Positions 43,150-51,594 of a stretch of 64,000 nucleotides of DNA are shown piece by piece; positions within the stretch are counted from its first letter, which is position 1, and the number at the start of each line of letters is the position of its first letter. This DNA comes from Proteobacteria bacterium DTSAM18 (GTDB lineage Bacteria; Myxococcota_A; UBA796; GCA-2862545). The stretch spans positions 248,001 to 312,000 of the forward strand of contig JARACJ010000001.1 of assembly GCA_028767165.1 (NCBI GenBank). The letters run 5' to 3'. The position numbers were made by a program, and so were the translations under genes. Under the pieces are notes generated by a model. It saw nothing but the letters and a program-made list of their open reading frames with translations. It ran no database searches and was not told where the DNA came from.

Positions 43150-43163
43150 GCAAGCGTCCTGCC
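43150..43163 (-). promoter_or_regulatory. Sigma-54-type promoter upstream of the nfs-like cluster
   Basis: On the minus strand CGGCAGGACGCTTGCGG contains GGCA-N6-TTGC, with GG and GC ten bases apart as required at -24/-12 (consensus TGGCACG-N4-TTGCA). It would start transcription near 43138, about 118 bases before the first barrel ATG. It needs an enhancer-binding activator; none is encoded in the window. Confidence 0.55.
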
Positions 43164-43240
43164 GAACCACTTGAGGAACGCAGTGTAAAGCTTTTGTTTA
43201 CGGGAGGGGGAGAGGCGCATTTCCTGTGGCGATTCCGGGT

Positions 43241-44110
43241 TCAGGGGCTCGTCCAGCGGAGCACGGACCATGCCGTACCGCCGCGCCGGTCGCGGACGAC
43301 CACCCACAGGGAGCCGGAGGAGGGCGCATCGCCCGCCTGGGGGCTGGTCCACCGGGTGGTGAGGTAGGGGTACAGACTGGCTTCCGACAGGATGGTTCCG
43401 CTGTCGGCATACCACTTCAGGTACGGCGCTTCGACGCGTTCCTCCAGGTCGCCATCGAGGTTGCGATGCTGGTAGAACTCGATGGAGCCATCGGTGAGCC
43501 AGACCCCGATCTCGTAGGTCTGACCCGGATCGAGCTGGACGGTGGAGGCCGGGTCGACCTCGATGCCGTCGACGGTCCAGGCGGCCACCTCGGGATTGTG
43601 GTTCGGGGTGGGGGAGTCGGAGACCACCAGGCGCTTGGTGGCCGTGCGGAGCTCCCGGGGGTCGATGGTGGAGGGATCGAGGTCGCCCGCCTGCAGGTAC
43701 TCCTCTGGCACGAGGGTGAGCTGGGACGTCACGTAGATCCCGTCGAACGCGTCGTCGGGGTCGACGTCGTCCAGGATACCGGTAGGTACCTCGTAGGTCG
43801 GCGGAAGGACGCCTTCGATGCCGATGAAGGCATCCGGGTCGGTGGGATCGCAGCCCAGGCCACCGGGGAGGGCGCGATCGGGTGGGCACGCCAGCCACAG
43901 GCGAAGCGACCCCTCGCCGGGCGCGGCCACGAGGGAGGAGAAGGTGGCGGTACCGCCGGGTGGCACCTCGGGAGGATCGGCACGCATGGCGAGGACCTTG
44001 GGGCCCTCGACGAGCCAGTCCGGCGTCAGCTCCGAGGGTTTGGGATACTTGTCGTTGCCGATGGGGCAGCCCGCGACGAGCAGGAGCACGGGCAGGAGGA
44101 TGGCTCTCAT
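43241..44110 (-). CDS. Predicted lipoprotein encoded with the TonB-dependent receptor
   Basis: 289 residues. The short signal RAILLPVLLLVAGC gives a lipobox cysteine near residue 15. The mature part starts PIGNDKYPKPSELTPDWLVE and is beta-rich, with an Ig-like flavour (PPEVPPGGTATFSSLVAAPG) and four further cysteine-free stretches except LACPPDRALPGGLGCDP, a likely disulfide. The start overlaps the receptor stop as ATGA, so it is probably a surface or periplasmic partner of that receptor, by analogy with receptor-lipoprotein pairs. Family not recognised. Confidence 0.75.
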   Translation of the reverse strand: MRAILLPVLLLVAGCPIGNDKYPKPSELTPDWLVEGPKVLAMRADPPEVPPGGTATFSSLVAAPGEGSLRLWLACPPDRALPGGLGCDPTDPDAFIGIEGVLPPTYEVPTGILDDVDPDDAFDGIYVTSQLTLVPEEYLQAGDLDPSTIDPRELRTATKRLVVSDSPTPNHNPEVAAWTVDGIEVDPASTVQLDPGQTYEIGVWLTDGSIEFYQHRNLDGDLEERVEAPYLKWYADSGTILSEASLYPYLTTRWTSPQAGDAPSSGSLWVVVRDRRGGTAWSVLRWTSP

Positions 44111-46752
44111 GGGAACACCCTCACTTCGAGGCCGATGTTGGGGATGAAGGGCAGTCCGCGGACGTAGGCGTACTCGGTGTAGTCGTTCGTGTAGACCGTG
44201 AGCTCGGGATTGACGCCGCGGATGGCGTTGATGAGGTCGACGTACGCCTCGAGCTGCCAGCGCTTGAAGGTCCAGGTCTTGTCCACGCGGAAGCTGGTCT
44301 GCACGAAGGGTGGGAGGCGGACCGAGTTGGGCTCCCCGAGGGCGAAGGGGGTGTAGAAGTCGGCATCAGCGTCGTAGATGCCGAAGTCGTACGGGGTGGC
44401 GGGGTTGCCGGACACGACCTGCAGCTGGGCCGAGACGGTCCAGTCCCTGGGGAGGCTGTAGGCGCCCTGGGCGGAGAAGATGTGCGGCTGGTCGAAGTCG
44501 AACGGGGTCCAGTCGTCGCCGGGCCCGTCGCGGCGGAAGCTGCGGGAGAAGGTGTAGGAGACCCACCCGAAGAAGGGACCGATGGGCTCGTGGCGCAGGA
44601 TGAGCTCGGCGCCGGCGGCGAAGCCCTCGCCGGCGTTGACGAAGAAGTCGTCGCCGGCGGCCTCGGGGTCGGCACCGATGATGAGGTCGTCCATGTCGCG
44701 GTAGAACAGCTCGAGGTCCCAGGAGAAGGCCGGGCTCACGCGGTGCTCGAAGCCCACCGAGGAGTTCCAGGCGCGCTCGGCGCCGACCGTGTTGGTGGTG
44801 CCCACGCCGATGCTCTCGAAGGGCTGGGGAGGCTGGTGGTACAGGCCGGTCGCCGCCTTGAAGGTGCCGTTCCGCTCCTCGTCGCCGAACACACGCAGCC
44901 GGGTGGAGACGCGTGGGTCGAAGGAGGAGATGATGGCCGGATCGACCTTCTCGCCGAAGTTCACCGAGCCTTCCTGGAAGTAGATGGCGTAGTCCCAGCG
45001 CAGGCCGGCGTTGATGATCCAGGCGTCAGGGTCGGGCAGGGGCCGCAGCCGCAGGTTGAGGTAGGGGGCGGGGGACCAGGCGGTGCCCTGGCCGGCGATG
45101 GAGACGGGGTCGCGCTCTGCGAGGGGGTCGCCCGCCTGGGACAGCGTGAAGGGCAGACGAGTGGCGAAGCTGTAGGGGCCGCCCAGGAAGTCGAGGCCGG
45201 GCATGACCTCGACGATGGGATGGGGCTGCCAGGACACCTCGGCGCGGGTCTGGAACAGCCAGGTCCTGGAGTCGATGGAGATGTCGCTGCCGAGGCCGGT
45301 GAACACCCGATCCCAGCCGAAGGACGGCCGCAGGTCGAAGCGCAGGGTGTCGGAGAACTCCCGAGACCAGCGCAGCATGAGCCGGTGGGACTGGTACTTC
45401 GTGGACAGGTTGCCCTGGGCCGCGGGATCGGTGCCCTGGGGGACGTCGTCGGGGCTGGAGAACCGCAGGATGTCCTGGAAGCCGTAGGCGAACACCGACA
45501 GCTCGTGGCCCTCGCCGAGGTCGGGCACCCACTTGGTCTGGTAGTCCCAGTAGATGGGCTGGATGGTGAAGTCCTGCTCGGCCGTGAACGCGGGGATGAA
45601 CACGTCGATGTAGGACCGGCGTGCCGCCGCCGCGAACCCGTGCTGCTTGTTCCGGCCGAGGTTGCCCTCGTAGTACACCTGGGCGTCGAGGATGTCGGCG
45701 CCGAACACGATCTTGTGATCGTCGAAGCGGCTCTTCGTGCGGACGTCGATGGCGCCGCCCATGGTGCGGCCGAACTGCACGCCGTAGCCACCGGGGAGGT
45801 AGTCGACCCCCGAGATGAGGTCGGGGGAGAGCACCGAGGTGGTGCCGGTGAGGTGGTAGATGATGGGGACGCGCACCCCATCGATGTACACGGCGGAGTC
45901 TTCGGGGTTGGAGCCCCGGATGATGAGGAAGCCGGTGCCGAAGGGGGAGCGGGCGGCACCGGGGAGGGTCTGGATCACCTTGACGGGGTCGCCGAAGGTG
46001 CCCGGGATCTTCTTCACCTCGTCGATGGACACGCTGCGCTGGGTGACCTCGACCCGAGGGCGCTCGTAGTAGGCCACCGCGACGTTGTCGGGCTGTTCCA
46101 GGTAGCGGAGCCAGATGTCGAGCTCGGCCGTGGAGCCCGCCTCGACGGTGACCTCCTGCCGGACCGGCTCGTGCTCGTAGTGGAAGATCTCGAGGGTCCA
46201 GGTGCCCGGTGGCAGGGCGGGCATGGTGAAGCGGCCCGACGCATCGGTGGTGATCGCCACGTCGGTCTGCAGCACCTGGATGTTCACGTCGTCGAGGGGG
46301 ATGCCCGTGCCCAGCTGTCGCACCCGACCGGTGACGGGGGGGACCGCCGCTGGGCGGGTGACCGTCTGCTCGGTGAGCTCGAAGCGCAGCGTGTACTCGA
46401 ACATCACCCCGACGGGGCCCTCGGCGGTGGCGGCGGGGGCGAAGGTGGTGGCGGCGATGGCGTCGAGCGCCGCCTGGTCGAAGGCCTCGCCGCCGGAGCG
46501 GAGGATCTCGGTAGCGGTGACCTGCCCCTGCGCATCGAGGGTGATCGCGACGGTGACCGCGGCCTGCACGCCGCTGTCGAGCATCTCGGGCGGGTAGACG
46601 GGATCGGGGGCCGACAGGACCCGGGGTCCGGTGACGATGGCGTCCTGATCCGGCTGCTCGGCGGGTGGCTCGTCGCCGGGACCCGCCAGCGCACGGGCGG
46701 GGAAGGCGATCAGCGCGCACAGGACGCCGAGTACTGGTGGGAGGGGGCTCAT
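44107..46752 (-). CDS. TonB-dependent receptor with an N-terminal TonB-like domain
   Basis: 881 residues, outer-membrane active transporter. After a signal (VLGVLCALIAFPARALA) come: a TonB C-terminal-like domain (about 45-130: PVYPPEMLDSGVQAAVTVAI ... GGEAFDQAALDAIAATTFAP), a carboxypeptidase-regulatory-like beta domain (about 138-215, GRVRQLGTGIPLDDVNIQV), the plug (about 230-350, VEVTQRSVSIDEVKKIPGTF and GTGFLIIRGSNPEDSAVYID), and a long beta-barrel ending GLEVRVFP. The TonB-like domain is normally on a separate inner-membrane protein. The substrate is unknown. Transcribed just after the tRNA-Cys terminator and coupled to the lipoprotein gene. Confidence 0.9.
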   Translation of the reverse strand: MSPLPPVLGVLCALIAFPARALAGPGDEPPAEQPDQDAIVTGPRVLSAPDPVYPPEMLDSGVQAAVTVAITLDAQGQVTATEILRSGGEAFDQAALDAIAATTFAPAATAEGPVGVMFEYTLRFELTEQTVTRPAAVPPVTGRVRQLGTGIPLDDVNIQVLQTDVAITTDASGRFTMPALPPGTWTLEIFHYEHEPVRQEVTVEAGSTAELDIWLRYLEQPDNVAVAYYERPRVEVTQRSVSIDEVKKIPGTFGDPVKVIQTLPGAARSPFGTGFLIIRGSNPEDSAVYIDGVRVPIIYHLTGTTSVLSPDLISGVDYLPGGYGVQFGRTMGGAIDVRTKSRFDDHKIVFGADILDAQVYYEGNLGRNKQHGFAAAARRSYIDVFIPAFTAEQDFTIQPIYWDYQTKWVPDLGEGHELSVFAYGFQDILRFSSPDDVPQGTDPAAQGNLSTKYQSHRLMLRWSREFSDTLRFDLRPSFGWDRVFTGLGSDISIDSRTWLFQTRAEVSWQPHPIVEVMPGLDFLGGPYSFATRLPFTLSQAGDPLAERDPVSIAGQGTAWSPAPYLNLRLRPLPDPDAWIINAGLRWDYAIYFQEGSVNFGEKVDPAIISSFDPRVSTRLRVFGDEERNGTFKAATGLYHQPPQPFESIGVGTTNTVGAERAWNSSVGFEHRVSPAFSWDLELFYRDMDDLIIGADPEAAGDDFFVNAGEGFAAGAELILRHEPIGPFFGWVSYTFSRSFRRDGPGDDWTPFDFDQPHIFSAQGAYSLPRDWTVSAQLQVVSGNPATPYDFGIYDADADFYTPFALGEPNSVRLPPFVQTSFRVDKTWTFKRWQLEAYVDLINAIRGVNPELTVYTNDYTEYAYVRGLPFIPNIGLEVRVFP

Positions 46753-46805
46753 CGCCGCATCAGTACCCCTGGAGCCGGCGGTTGCAAGCCCCTGGATACG
46801 AAAAA

Positions 46806-46833
46806 AGCGCTCGACGGCAGGGCCGTGAGCGCT
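46806..46833 (-). terminator. Intrinsic terminator of tRNA-Cys
   Basis: AGCGCTC at 46806-46812 and GAGCGCT at 46827-46833, with an inner ACGGC/GCCGT pairing; on the minus strand it is followed by TTTTTTCG. It lies six bases beyond the tRNA CCA end. Confidence 0.9.
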
Positions 46834-46838
46834 GGAAG

Positions 46839-46914
46839 TGGAGGCGGCACCCGGACTCGAACCGGGGAATGACGGTTTTGCAAACCGTTCCCTTAACCAC
46901 TTGGGTATGCCGCC
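46839..46914 (-). tRNA. tRNA-Cys (GCA)
   Basis: 76 nt with encoded CCA. Minus strand: acceptor GGCGGCA with TGCCGCC, anticodon stem ACGGT/ACCGT around TTGCAAA (anticodon GCA), T arm CCCGGTTCGAGTCCGGG. The upstream sequence TTGCAT-N15-TTAACT may be its promoter. A single gene with its own terminator, between the receptor and the penicillin-binding protein. Confidence 0.97.
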
Positions 46915-47048
46915 ATGTCGCGAGGACGCCCGCAGTTAACCTGTCCGGGGTCCCATGCAAGGCCGTATCGAAGAAAAACGGTGCGCAGCAGTCCTGGTGG
47001 GCTCTTTTTCCAGTTCCCGTGCTATCAAGCAGTTGGTCAGGAGGTTGG

Positions 47049-50000
47049 ATGGCGCGACGTTCCCTGTCGACGTTCGGCAAGGTGCTGGTGGGATCGCTCG
47101 GTCTCGGGCTGGTCTCGGTGGTTCTGGCGGGTGTCTGGTACAAGTCCGAGGTGATCGACAATCCCGGTCCCGAGTTCACGCACGACGCCATCTACTCGGT
47201 GATCGATCAGGAGAGTCCGGTCTTCTATGCCGACGGCGAGACGCGCCTCGGCGTGTTCTTCGACGACGAGCACCGCAATTTCGTGGGCTGGGACGAGCTC
47301 CCCGCCGCCTATGTGGCGAGCATCGTCGCTGCCGAGGATGGCAACTTCTTCCACCACCCCGGCTTCGATCCCAAGCACATCGCCCGCGCGATGCGCGACA
47401 ACCTGCGGGCGGGTCGCCTCGTGGCCGGCGGCTCCACGCTCACGCAGCAGACGGCCAAGAACCTGTTCTACAGGCCCGACCGGAGCCTGAAGGCCAAGCT
47501 GAACGAAGCCGGCAACGCGCTGCGCCTCGAGGCCCACTTCGACAAGAAGGACATCCTCACCTTCTACGCCAACCAGTTCCACGTGTCCGGCAACGGCCGC
47601 GGCCTCGGCATCGCGGCCCGCTACTTCTTCTCCAAGGACGTCAGCGAGCTGAGCGTGCTGGAGAGCGCGTTCCTGGCGGGCCTGGTGAAGGCGCCCTCCT
47701 ACTACGACCCCTTCCTCGGCAGCCTGGAGCGCCAGGAGAAGGCGATCGCCAAGGGGCAGAGCCGCACCCGCTACGTGCTCCGTCGTCTCACGGAGGTCGA
47801 TCCGGCCCGCGTGGCCGGCCCCACGCCCCACACGCCCGAGGAGGCGCAGGACTTCTCGGCGCGGGTGAAGGCCATCGAGAAGGCGCAGGTGGAGGCGGCG
47901 CAGCTGCTGGAGCTCGAGGAGCTCCCCCTGCACTTCTCCAGGGGGCAGTTCCGCTTCGAGTCCAACGTGGTGCTCGACGAGGTGAAGCGTCGCCTCGGCC
48001 AGGCTCCCTTCGACACCATCCTCGCCGAGCTCGACATCACGCTTCCCAACCTCGAGGGCCTGCAGGTCATCACCACCCTCGATCCCGACGTGCAGCGCTG
48101 GGCCACCTACGGCCTGTGGCACCACCTGTCCGAGGCCGGCAGCTGGCTCGAGGAGCGCACCCTCGACGACTTCATCCTGTCCGGCGCGCGCCCGCCCCGC
48201 GTGGACCCCCGTCACCAGGACAAGGCCGGCGAGTTCAACCGTGCCGTGGTGGTGGGTCCGGTGGAGGTGGACGGGCGGCGTGCCCTCATGGTCGACCTCG
48301 GCGCCCGTCAGTGCCTGGTGGATCGCGACGCGCTGGTCCGTGCAGCGGCGATGGTGGCCCGAAGCAAGGCCCACGACCCGCGGGTCAAGGTCGACACGGC
48401 CCAGGTGGAGGCGGTCATCGATCACCTCGTGCCCGAGTCGGTGGTGTGGGTCAGCGTGCGGCAACCGGGCGAGCCCTCGGTGTGCGATCTCGAGGTGCGC
48501 CCCGAGCTGCAGGGTGCCGTCGTCGTCACCCAGGAGGGCCGCGTGCGCGCCATGGTCGGCGGCAAGGACAACCGCGACTTCAACCGGGCCACGGCGCAGC
48601 GACAGATCGGCTCCGCGTGGAAGCCTCTGGTGTACCAGGCCGCCCTCGAGCTCGACTGGGAGCCGACCGACCTGCTCGACAACGCCGAGGCTGTGTTCCC
48701 GTACTCCACCACCCTGTACGTGCCCCGCGCGGCCCACAGGGCGGCCGACGAGCTCACGATGGCGTGGGCCGGCGTGCACAGCGAGAACAGGGCGAGCATC
48801 TGGCTGCTGTACCACCTGCTCGATCGCGTGCCACTGGAGCGCCTCGAGGGGCTCGCGCAGGTCCTCGGCCTCGCACGGGAGCCCGCGGAGTCGATGGAGG
48901 ACTACCGCACGCGCATGAACCGCCTCGGGGTGCACATGCGGGCATCCAGGCTGTCGGAGAGCGACTTCGTCTTCGCCCGCACGGAGGTGCTGGCCACCCT
49001 CGAGGGGTCCCCGCACCCGGAAGACGACCTGCCACTGCTGTCGATGCTGTCCGGGTACGCCTTCGACACCCGCGCGCGTGATGCCGACGACAGCACCCGC
49101 CGACTCATGCAGAACCACTACGGGCGGCTGTCGGAGCGCTGGGAGCGCTGCCAGGCGGACTACCTGAGCTGGCAGTCGCAGATCATCCTCGGGAGCGAGA
49201 CCGCGCTGCCGATCGAGAGACTGCTGACGCCTCTGCGGCGGGAGCCGGTCCTGCCCGAGGGAAGCTTCCATGGCCGCTGGGTCGATGGCAGGCTCGAGAT
49301 CGCCTGCGATGCGCGGGTGGACTTCTCGCCCCTCGACGACACCTTCCCCTTCGAGGGCGGGCTGCAGCGCGACATGCTCCCGCCGGTGGACGACCTGCTG
49401 ATCGGAGGGGTCCACGGCAGCACCATGCAGCGCATGGCCACCGCCATCCGGATGCGGGAGCTGCTGCGTGAGGGGAGCGAGCTGCAGTCCCTCGACCTGT
49501 ACGAGCCCCGGCACCTGTACGGCCACCAGGACTTCCGGGTGCTGATGGCCATCCGCTACGTCAAGCAGCTCGCGGAGAGCTACGGCGTGCGCTCCGAGAT
49601 CGAGGAGGTGCTCTCGCTTCCCCTCGGTGCGTCCACGCTCACGGCCGAGGAGTCCGCGCTCGTCTACGGCGGCCTTGTCACCGGCACCCGCTGGACCTTC
49701 CCTGGTGAGACCACCGACGACCGCGTGGTGGCCCCGGAGCAGCCCAGCCTCATGATCTCGGAGCTGCGCGACGTGCGGGGCAAGGTGCTCTACCGGGCGG
49801 TGCCCCAGGCCTCCCAGATGACGACACCGGCGGTGGCCGCCCAGACGGGCTCCATCCTGCAGCAGGTGGTGGAGCACGGCACGGGCCGGCGCGCCGGGGG
49901 CCTCGTGTGGTCCGGCGACCGCTACTGGCCGCTCCTGGGCAAGACCGGCACCACCAACGACTACCGCAACGCCACCTTCGTCGGCGTGGTGCCGGTGCAG

Positions 50001-50435
50001 GAGGAGGGGGCCGACACCCCGTCCCTCGCGGCCGGCTACTCCATCGCGGCCTACGTCGGCTACGACGACAACACCCCCATGAAGGTGGGCAACACCCGCG
50101 TCGACGGCGCCAAGGGAGCACTGCCCGTGTGGGCACGCGTGGTCCGCGGCCTGTGGGACGAGGGCCTGCTCGGAGCGGAGACCGTCGACCGGGCCGACTG
50201 GATCGCCCAGGGCGAGTCCCTGGGTCTGCTGGTGCAGGGCATCGACGGGCCGCCGTCCGGCCTGCCGGTGCCGGTCATGGAGCCGTCGGGGCCCTGGGTG
50301 TACGTGCGCGAGCCGGTGTGGATGCCCGAGGAGCCGGAGCCGGAGGGGCTGTCGATCGAGCTGCCTGAGGTCGAGCTGGCCCCGGCGAGCGAGACCCGTC
50401 GTCAGCGGCGCCGGCGCGAACGGCGGCGCCCATGA
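47049..50435 (+). CDS. Class A penicillin-binding protein with a long transpeptidase insertion
   Basis: Bifunctional peptidoglycan glycosyltransferase and DD-transpeptidase. 1128 residues from the ATG at 47049 (AGGAGG upstream); the frame is open further left but that part covers the tRNA. One membrane helix (about 11-30), a GT51 domain with the catalytic EDGNFFHHPGFD (from residue 96) and GGSTLTQQTAKNLF, then the transpeptidase with S522-A-W-K525, S578-E-N580 and K965-T-G967. The SxN to KTG distance is 385 residues, about twice that of common class A enzymes, so roughly 200 extra residues sit there. A Pro/Glu-rich and Arg-rich tail ends the protein. Confidence 0.92.
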   Translation: MARRSLSTFGKVLVGSLGLGLVSVVLAGVWYKSEVIDNPGPEFTHDAIYSVIDQESPVFYADGETRLGVFFDDEHRNFVGWDELPAAYVASIVAAEDGNFFHHPGFDPKHIARAMRDNLRAGRLVAGGSTLTQQTAKNLFYRPDRSLKAKLNEAGNALRLEAHFDKKDILTFYANQFHVSGNGRGLGIAARYFFSKDVSELSVLESAFLAGLVKAPSYYDPFLGSLERQEKAIAKGQSRTRYVLRRLTEVDPARVAGPTPHTPEEAQDFSARVKAIEKAQVEAAQLLELEELPLHFSRGQFRFESNVVLDEVKRRLGQAPFDTILAELDITLPNLEGLQVITTLDPDVQRWATYGLWHHLSEAGSWLEERTLDDFILSGARPPRVDPRHQDKAGEFNRAVVVGPVEVDGRRALMVDLGARQCLVDRDALVRAAAMVARSKAHDPRVKVDTAQVEAVIDHLVPESVVWVSVRQPGEPSVCDLEVRPELQGAVVVTQEGRVRAMVGGKDNRDFNRATAQRQIGSAWKPLVYQAALELDWEPTDLLDNAEAVFPYSTTLYVPRAAHRAADELTMAWAGVHSENRASIWLLYHLLDRVPLERLEGLAQVLGLAREPAESMEDYRTRMNRLGVHMRASRLSESDFVFARTEVLATLEGSPHPEDDLPLLSMLSGYAFDTRARDADDSTRRLMQNHYGRLSERWERCQADYLSWQSQIILGSETALPIERLLTPLRREPVLPEGSFHGRWVDGRLEIACDARVDFSPLDDTFPFEGGLQRDMLPPVDDLLIGGVHGSTMQRMATAIRMRELLREGSELQSLDLYEPRHLYGHQDFRVLMAIRYVKQLAESYGVRSEIEEVLSLPLGASTLTAEESALVYGGLVTGTRWTFPGETTDDRVVAPEQPSLMISELRDVRGKVLYRAVPQASQMTTPAVAAQTGSILQQVVEHGTGRRAGGLVWSGDRYWPLLGKTGTTNDYRNATFVGVVPVQEEGADTPSLAAGYSIAAYVGYDDNTPMKVGNTRVDGAKGALPVWARVVRGLWDEGLLGAETVDRADWIAQGESLGLLVQGIDGPPSGLPVPVMEPSGPWVYVREPVWMPEEPEPEGLSIELPEVELAPASETRRQRRRRERRRP

Positions 50436-50707
50436 ACTGGAGCCGGGACCTGGTGGTGCTGGCGCTGGTGGGGGGCCTCGCGGCACCCTGCCTGTGGGTG
50501 CTCTGGCACCGCCTGACCGAGCTGTGGGAAGACCAGGACCGAAGCGAGCGCTGGTGGGAGGACGACTGGCAGGAGACCCAAGACGACGAACGCCGACCCC
50601 AGACGGGATCGGCGTTGTCGCGCTTGTGGCCGCTTTTCATCCTGGTGTTCGTGGTATCCGCATGTGCGGGTATGACCACGACCTTCCTGGGGACCACCGC
50701 GAGATAG
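50432..50707 (+). CDS. Small two-helix membrane protein, unknown
   Basis: 91 residues, start overlapping the penicillin-binding protein stop as ATGA. Two hydrophobic segments: LVVLALVGGLAAPCLWVLW near the N-terminus and WPLFILVFVVSACAGMTTTF near the C-terminus, with a very acidic and Trp-rich loop between (LWEDQDRSERWWEDDWQET). The coupling suggests a partner of the penicillin-binding protein. The inverted repeat at 50589-50616, which could terminate the opposite-strand tRNA-Met transcript, lies inside this gene. Confidence 0.7.
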   Translation: MNWSRDLVVLALVGGLAAPCLWVLWHRLTELWEDQDRSERWWEDDWQETQDDERRPQTGSALSRLWPLFILVFVVSACAGMTTTFLGTTAR

Positions 50708-50708
50708 G

Positions 50709-50785
50709 TGGTGGCTCGGGGCGGACTTGAACCGCCGACACCACGGGTATGAACCGTGTGCTCTAACCAGCTGAGCTACCGAGCC
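50709..50785 (-). tRNA. tRNA-Met (CAT), elongator type
   Basis: 77 nt with encoded CCA. Minus strand: acceptor GGCTCGG with CCGAGCC, D arm GCTCAGCTGGTTAGAGC, anticodon stem CACGG/CCGTG around TTCATAC (anticodon CAT), T arm GGCGGTTCAAGTCCGCC. The paired first base (G1-C72) excludes the initiator. The overall sequence is like elongator tRNA-Met; a lysidine-modified tRNA-Ile cannot be fully excluded. Confidence 0.93.
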
Positions 50786-50795
50786 AGGCGGCGCG

Positions 50796-50824
50796 CATGT
50801 AATCGGCACGAAGAGGCGTGTCAA
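50796..50824 (-). promoter_or_regulatory. Sigma-70 promoter of tRNA-Met
   Basis: On the minus strand a perfect -35 TTGACA (50824-50819), a 17-base spacer, and -10 TACATG (50801-50796), about 10 bases before the tRNA 5' end. One of the clearest promoters in the window. Confidence 0.8.
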
Positions 50825-51075
50825 CGGAGGCGGGCCACATTTTTTGGGGTCTGTGGCGTCTGGGGGCCAGGTGTGCGGAACAACGCCGTCTTCTGCCCGC
50901 ATGGTCGGAGGCGCCTCCCGGGCCGGTCCGGGAGGAGGTCTTCGGGGGCTGCCGGCAGGTCCGATGACGTGTAGATTCCAGTGGTGTGACGCGATACTCT
51001 GCGCACGTTCGAACGCCTCGTCCCGCCGGTCGGGATCGCATTCCATCCCATCGCCCATCCATCCGTGAGGAACCC

Positions 51076-51594
51076 ATGAAGCTGTACCGTTCCAAGATTC
51101 CCGAGATTGCCGAGAACGTCGTGCGGGTCCTCACCGAGGACGGCATGATCGAGGTGGAGCACGACAAGCGCGAAGAGGCCCAGAAGGACTTCCAGGCCAT
51201 CATGGAGGACTTCTCCAAGCGCGACTTCGCCCTGCGTGAGGAGATCAAGGAGGTCATGCACCGCCGCGGCCTCCCCTACGATCAGTACGGGCGCACCCGC
51301 GGCCAGCTCGCCAAGGAGTGGGGACACCCCCTCGGCGGCGACGTCGAGCGCTACCTCGCGCGCCAGTTCGTCGAGAACCTGATGATCAGCCCGTTCATCG
51401 ACGAGGTCTACGAGGAAGACAAGGCCATCTACAAGCGCGTGCTCGAGATCCTGCGCAGCTTCGACGTCGACGAGGAGGCCATCCGCGAGGAGGCCCGCGC
51501 GATGCTGAAGAACCTGGAGGAGGGCACCGTGGAGTGGGAGGTCCAGATGCAGAAGGCCGTGGTCACGGTGAAGAAGCGCAAGGGCCTGCTCTGA
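51076..51594 (+). CDS. DUF507 family protein
   Basis: 172 residues from the ATG at 51076, with GTGAGGA upstream; the in-frame extension to 50986 is arginine-rich and rejected. The family opening MKLYRSKIPEIAENVVRVL is clear, and the helical, highly charged body holds two similar halves (VVRVLTEDGMIEVEHDKREE and LEILRSFDVDEEAIREEARA). No membrane segment or catalytic motif. The function of the family is unknown. A 290-base region upstream contains a GC stem at 50914-50935 and no other gene. Confidence 0.88.
   Translation: MKLYRSKIPEIAENVVRVLTEDGMIEVEHDKREEAQKDFQAIMEDFSKRDFALREEIKEVMHRRGLPYDQYGRTRGQLAKEWGHPLGGDVERYLARQFVENLMISPFIDEVYEEDKAIYKRVLEILRSFDVDEEAIREEARAMLKNLEEGTVEWEVQMQKAVVTVKKRKGLL

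Noticed and set aside
42193-43170. Upstream start for the first barrel gene at 43170
   Set aside because: The added 50 residues are cysteine- and arginine-rich and precede a perfect signal peptide that starts at 43020.
50830-51075. Non-coding RNA in the tRNA-Met/DUF507 gap
   Set aside because: One 8-base-pair stem (50914-50935) and no match to 4.5S, 6S, tmRNA or RNase P signatures that I could recognise.
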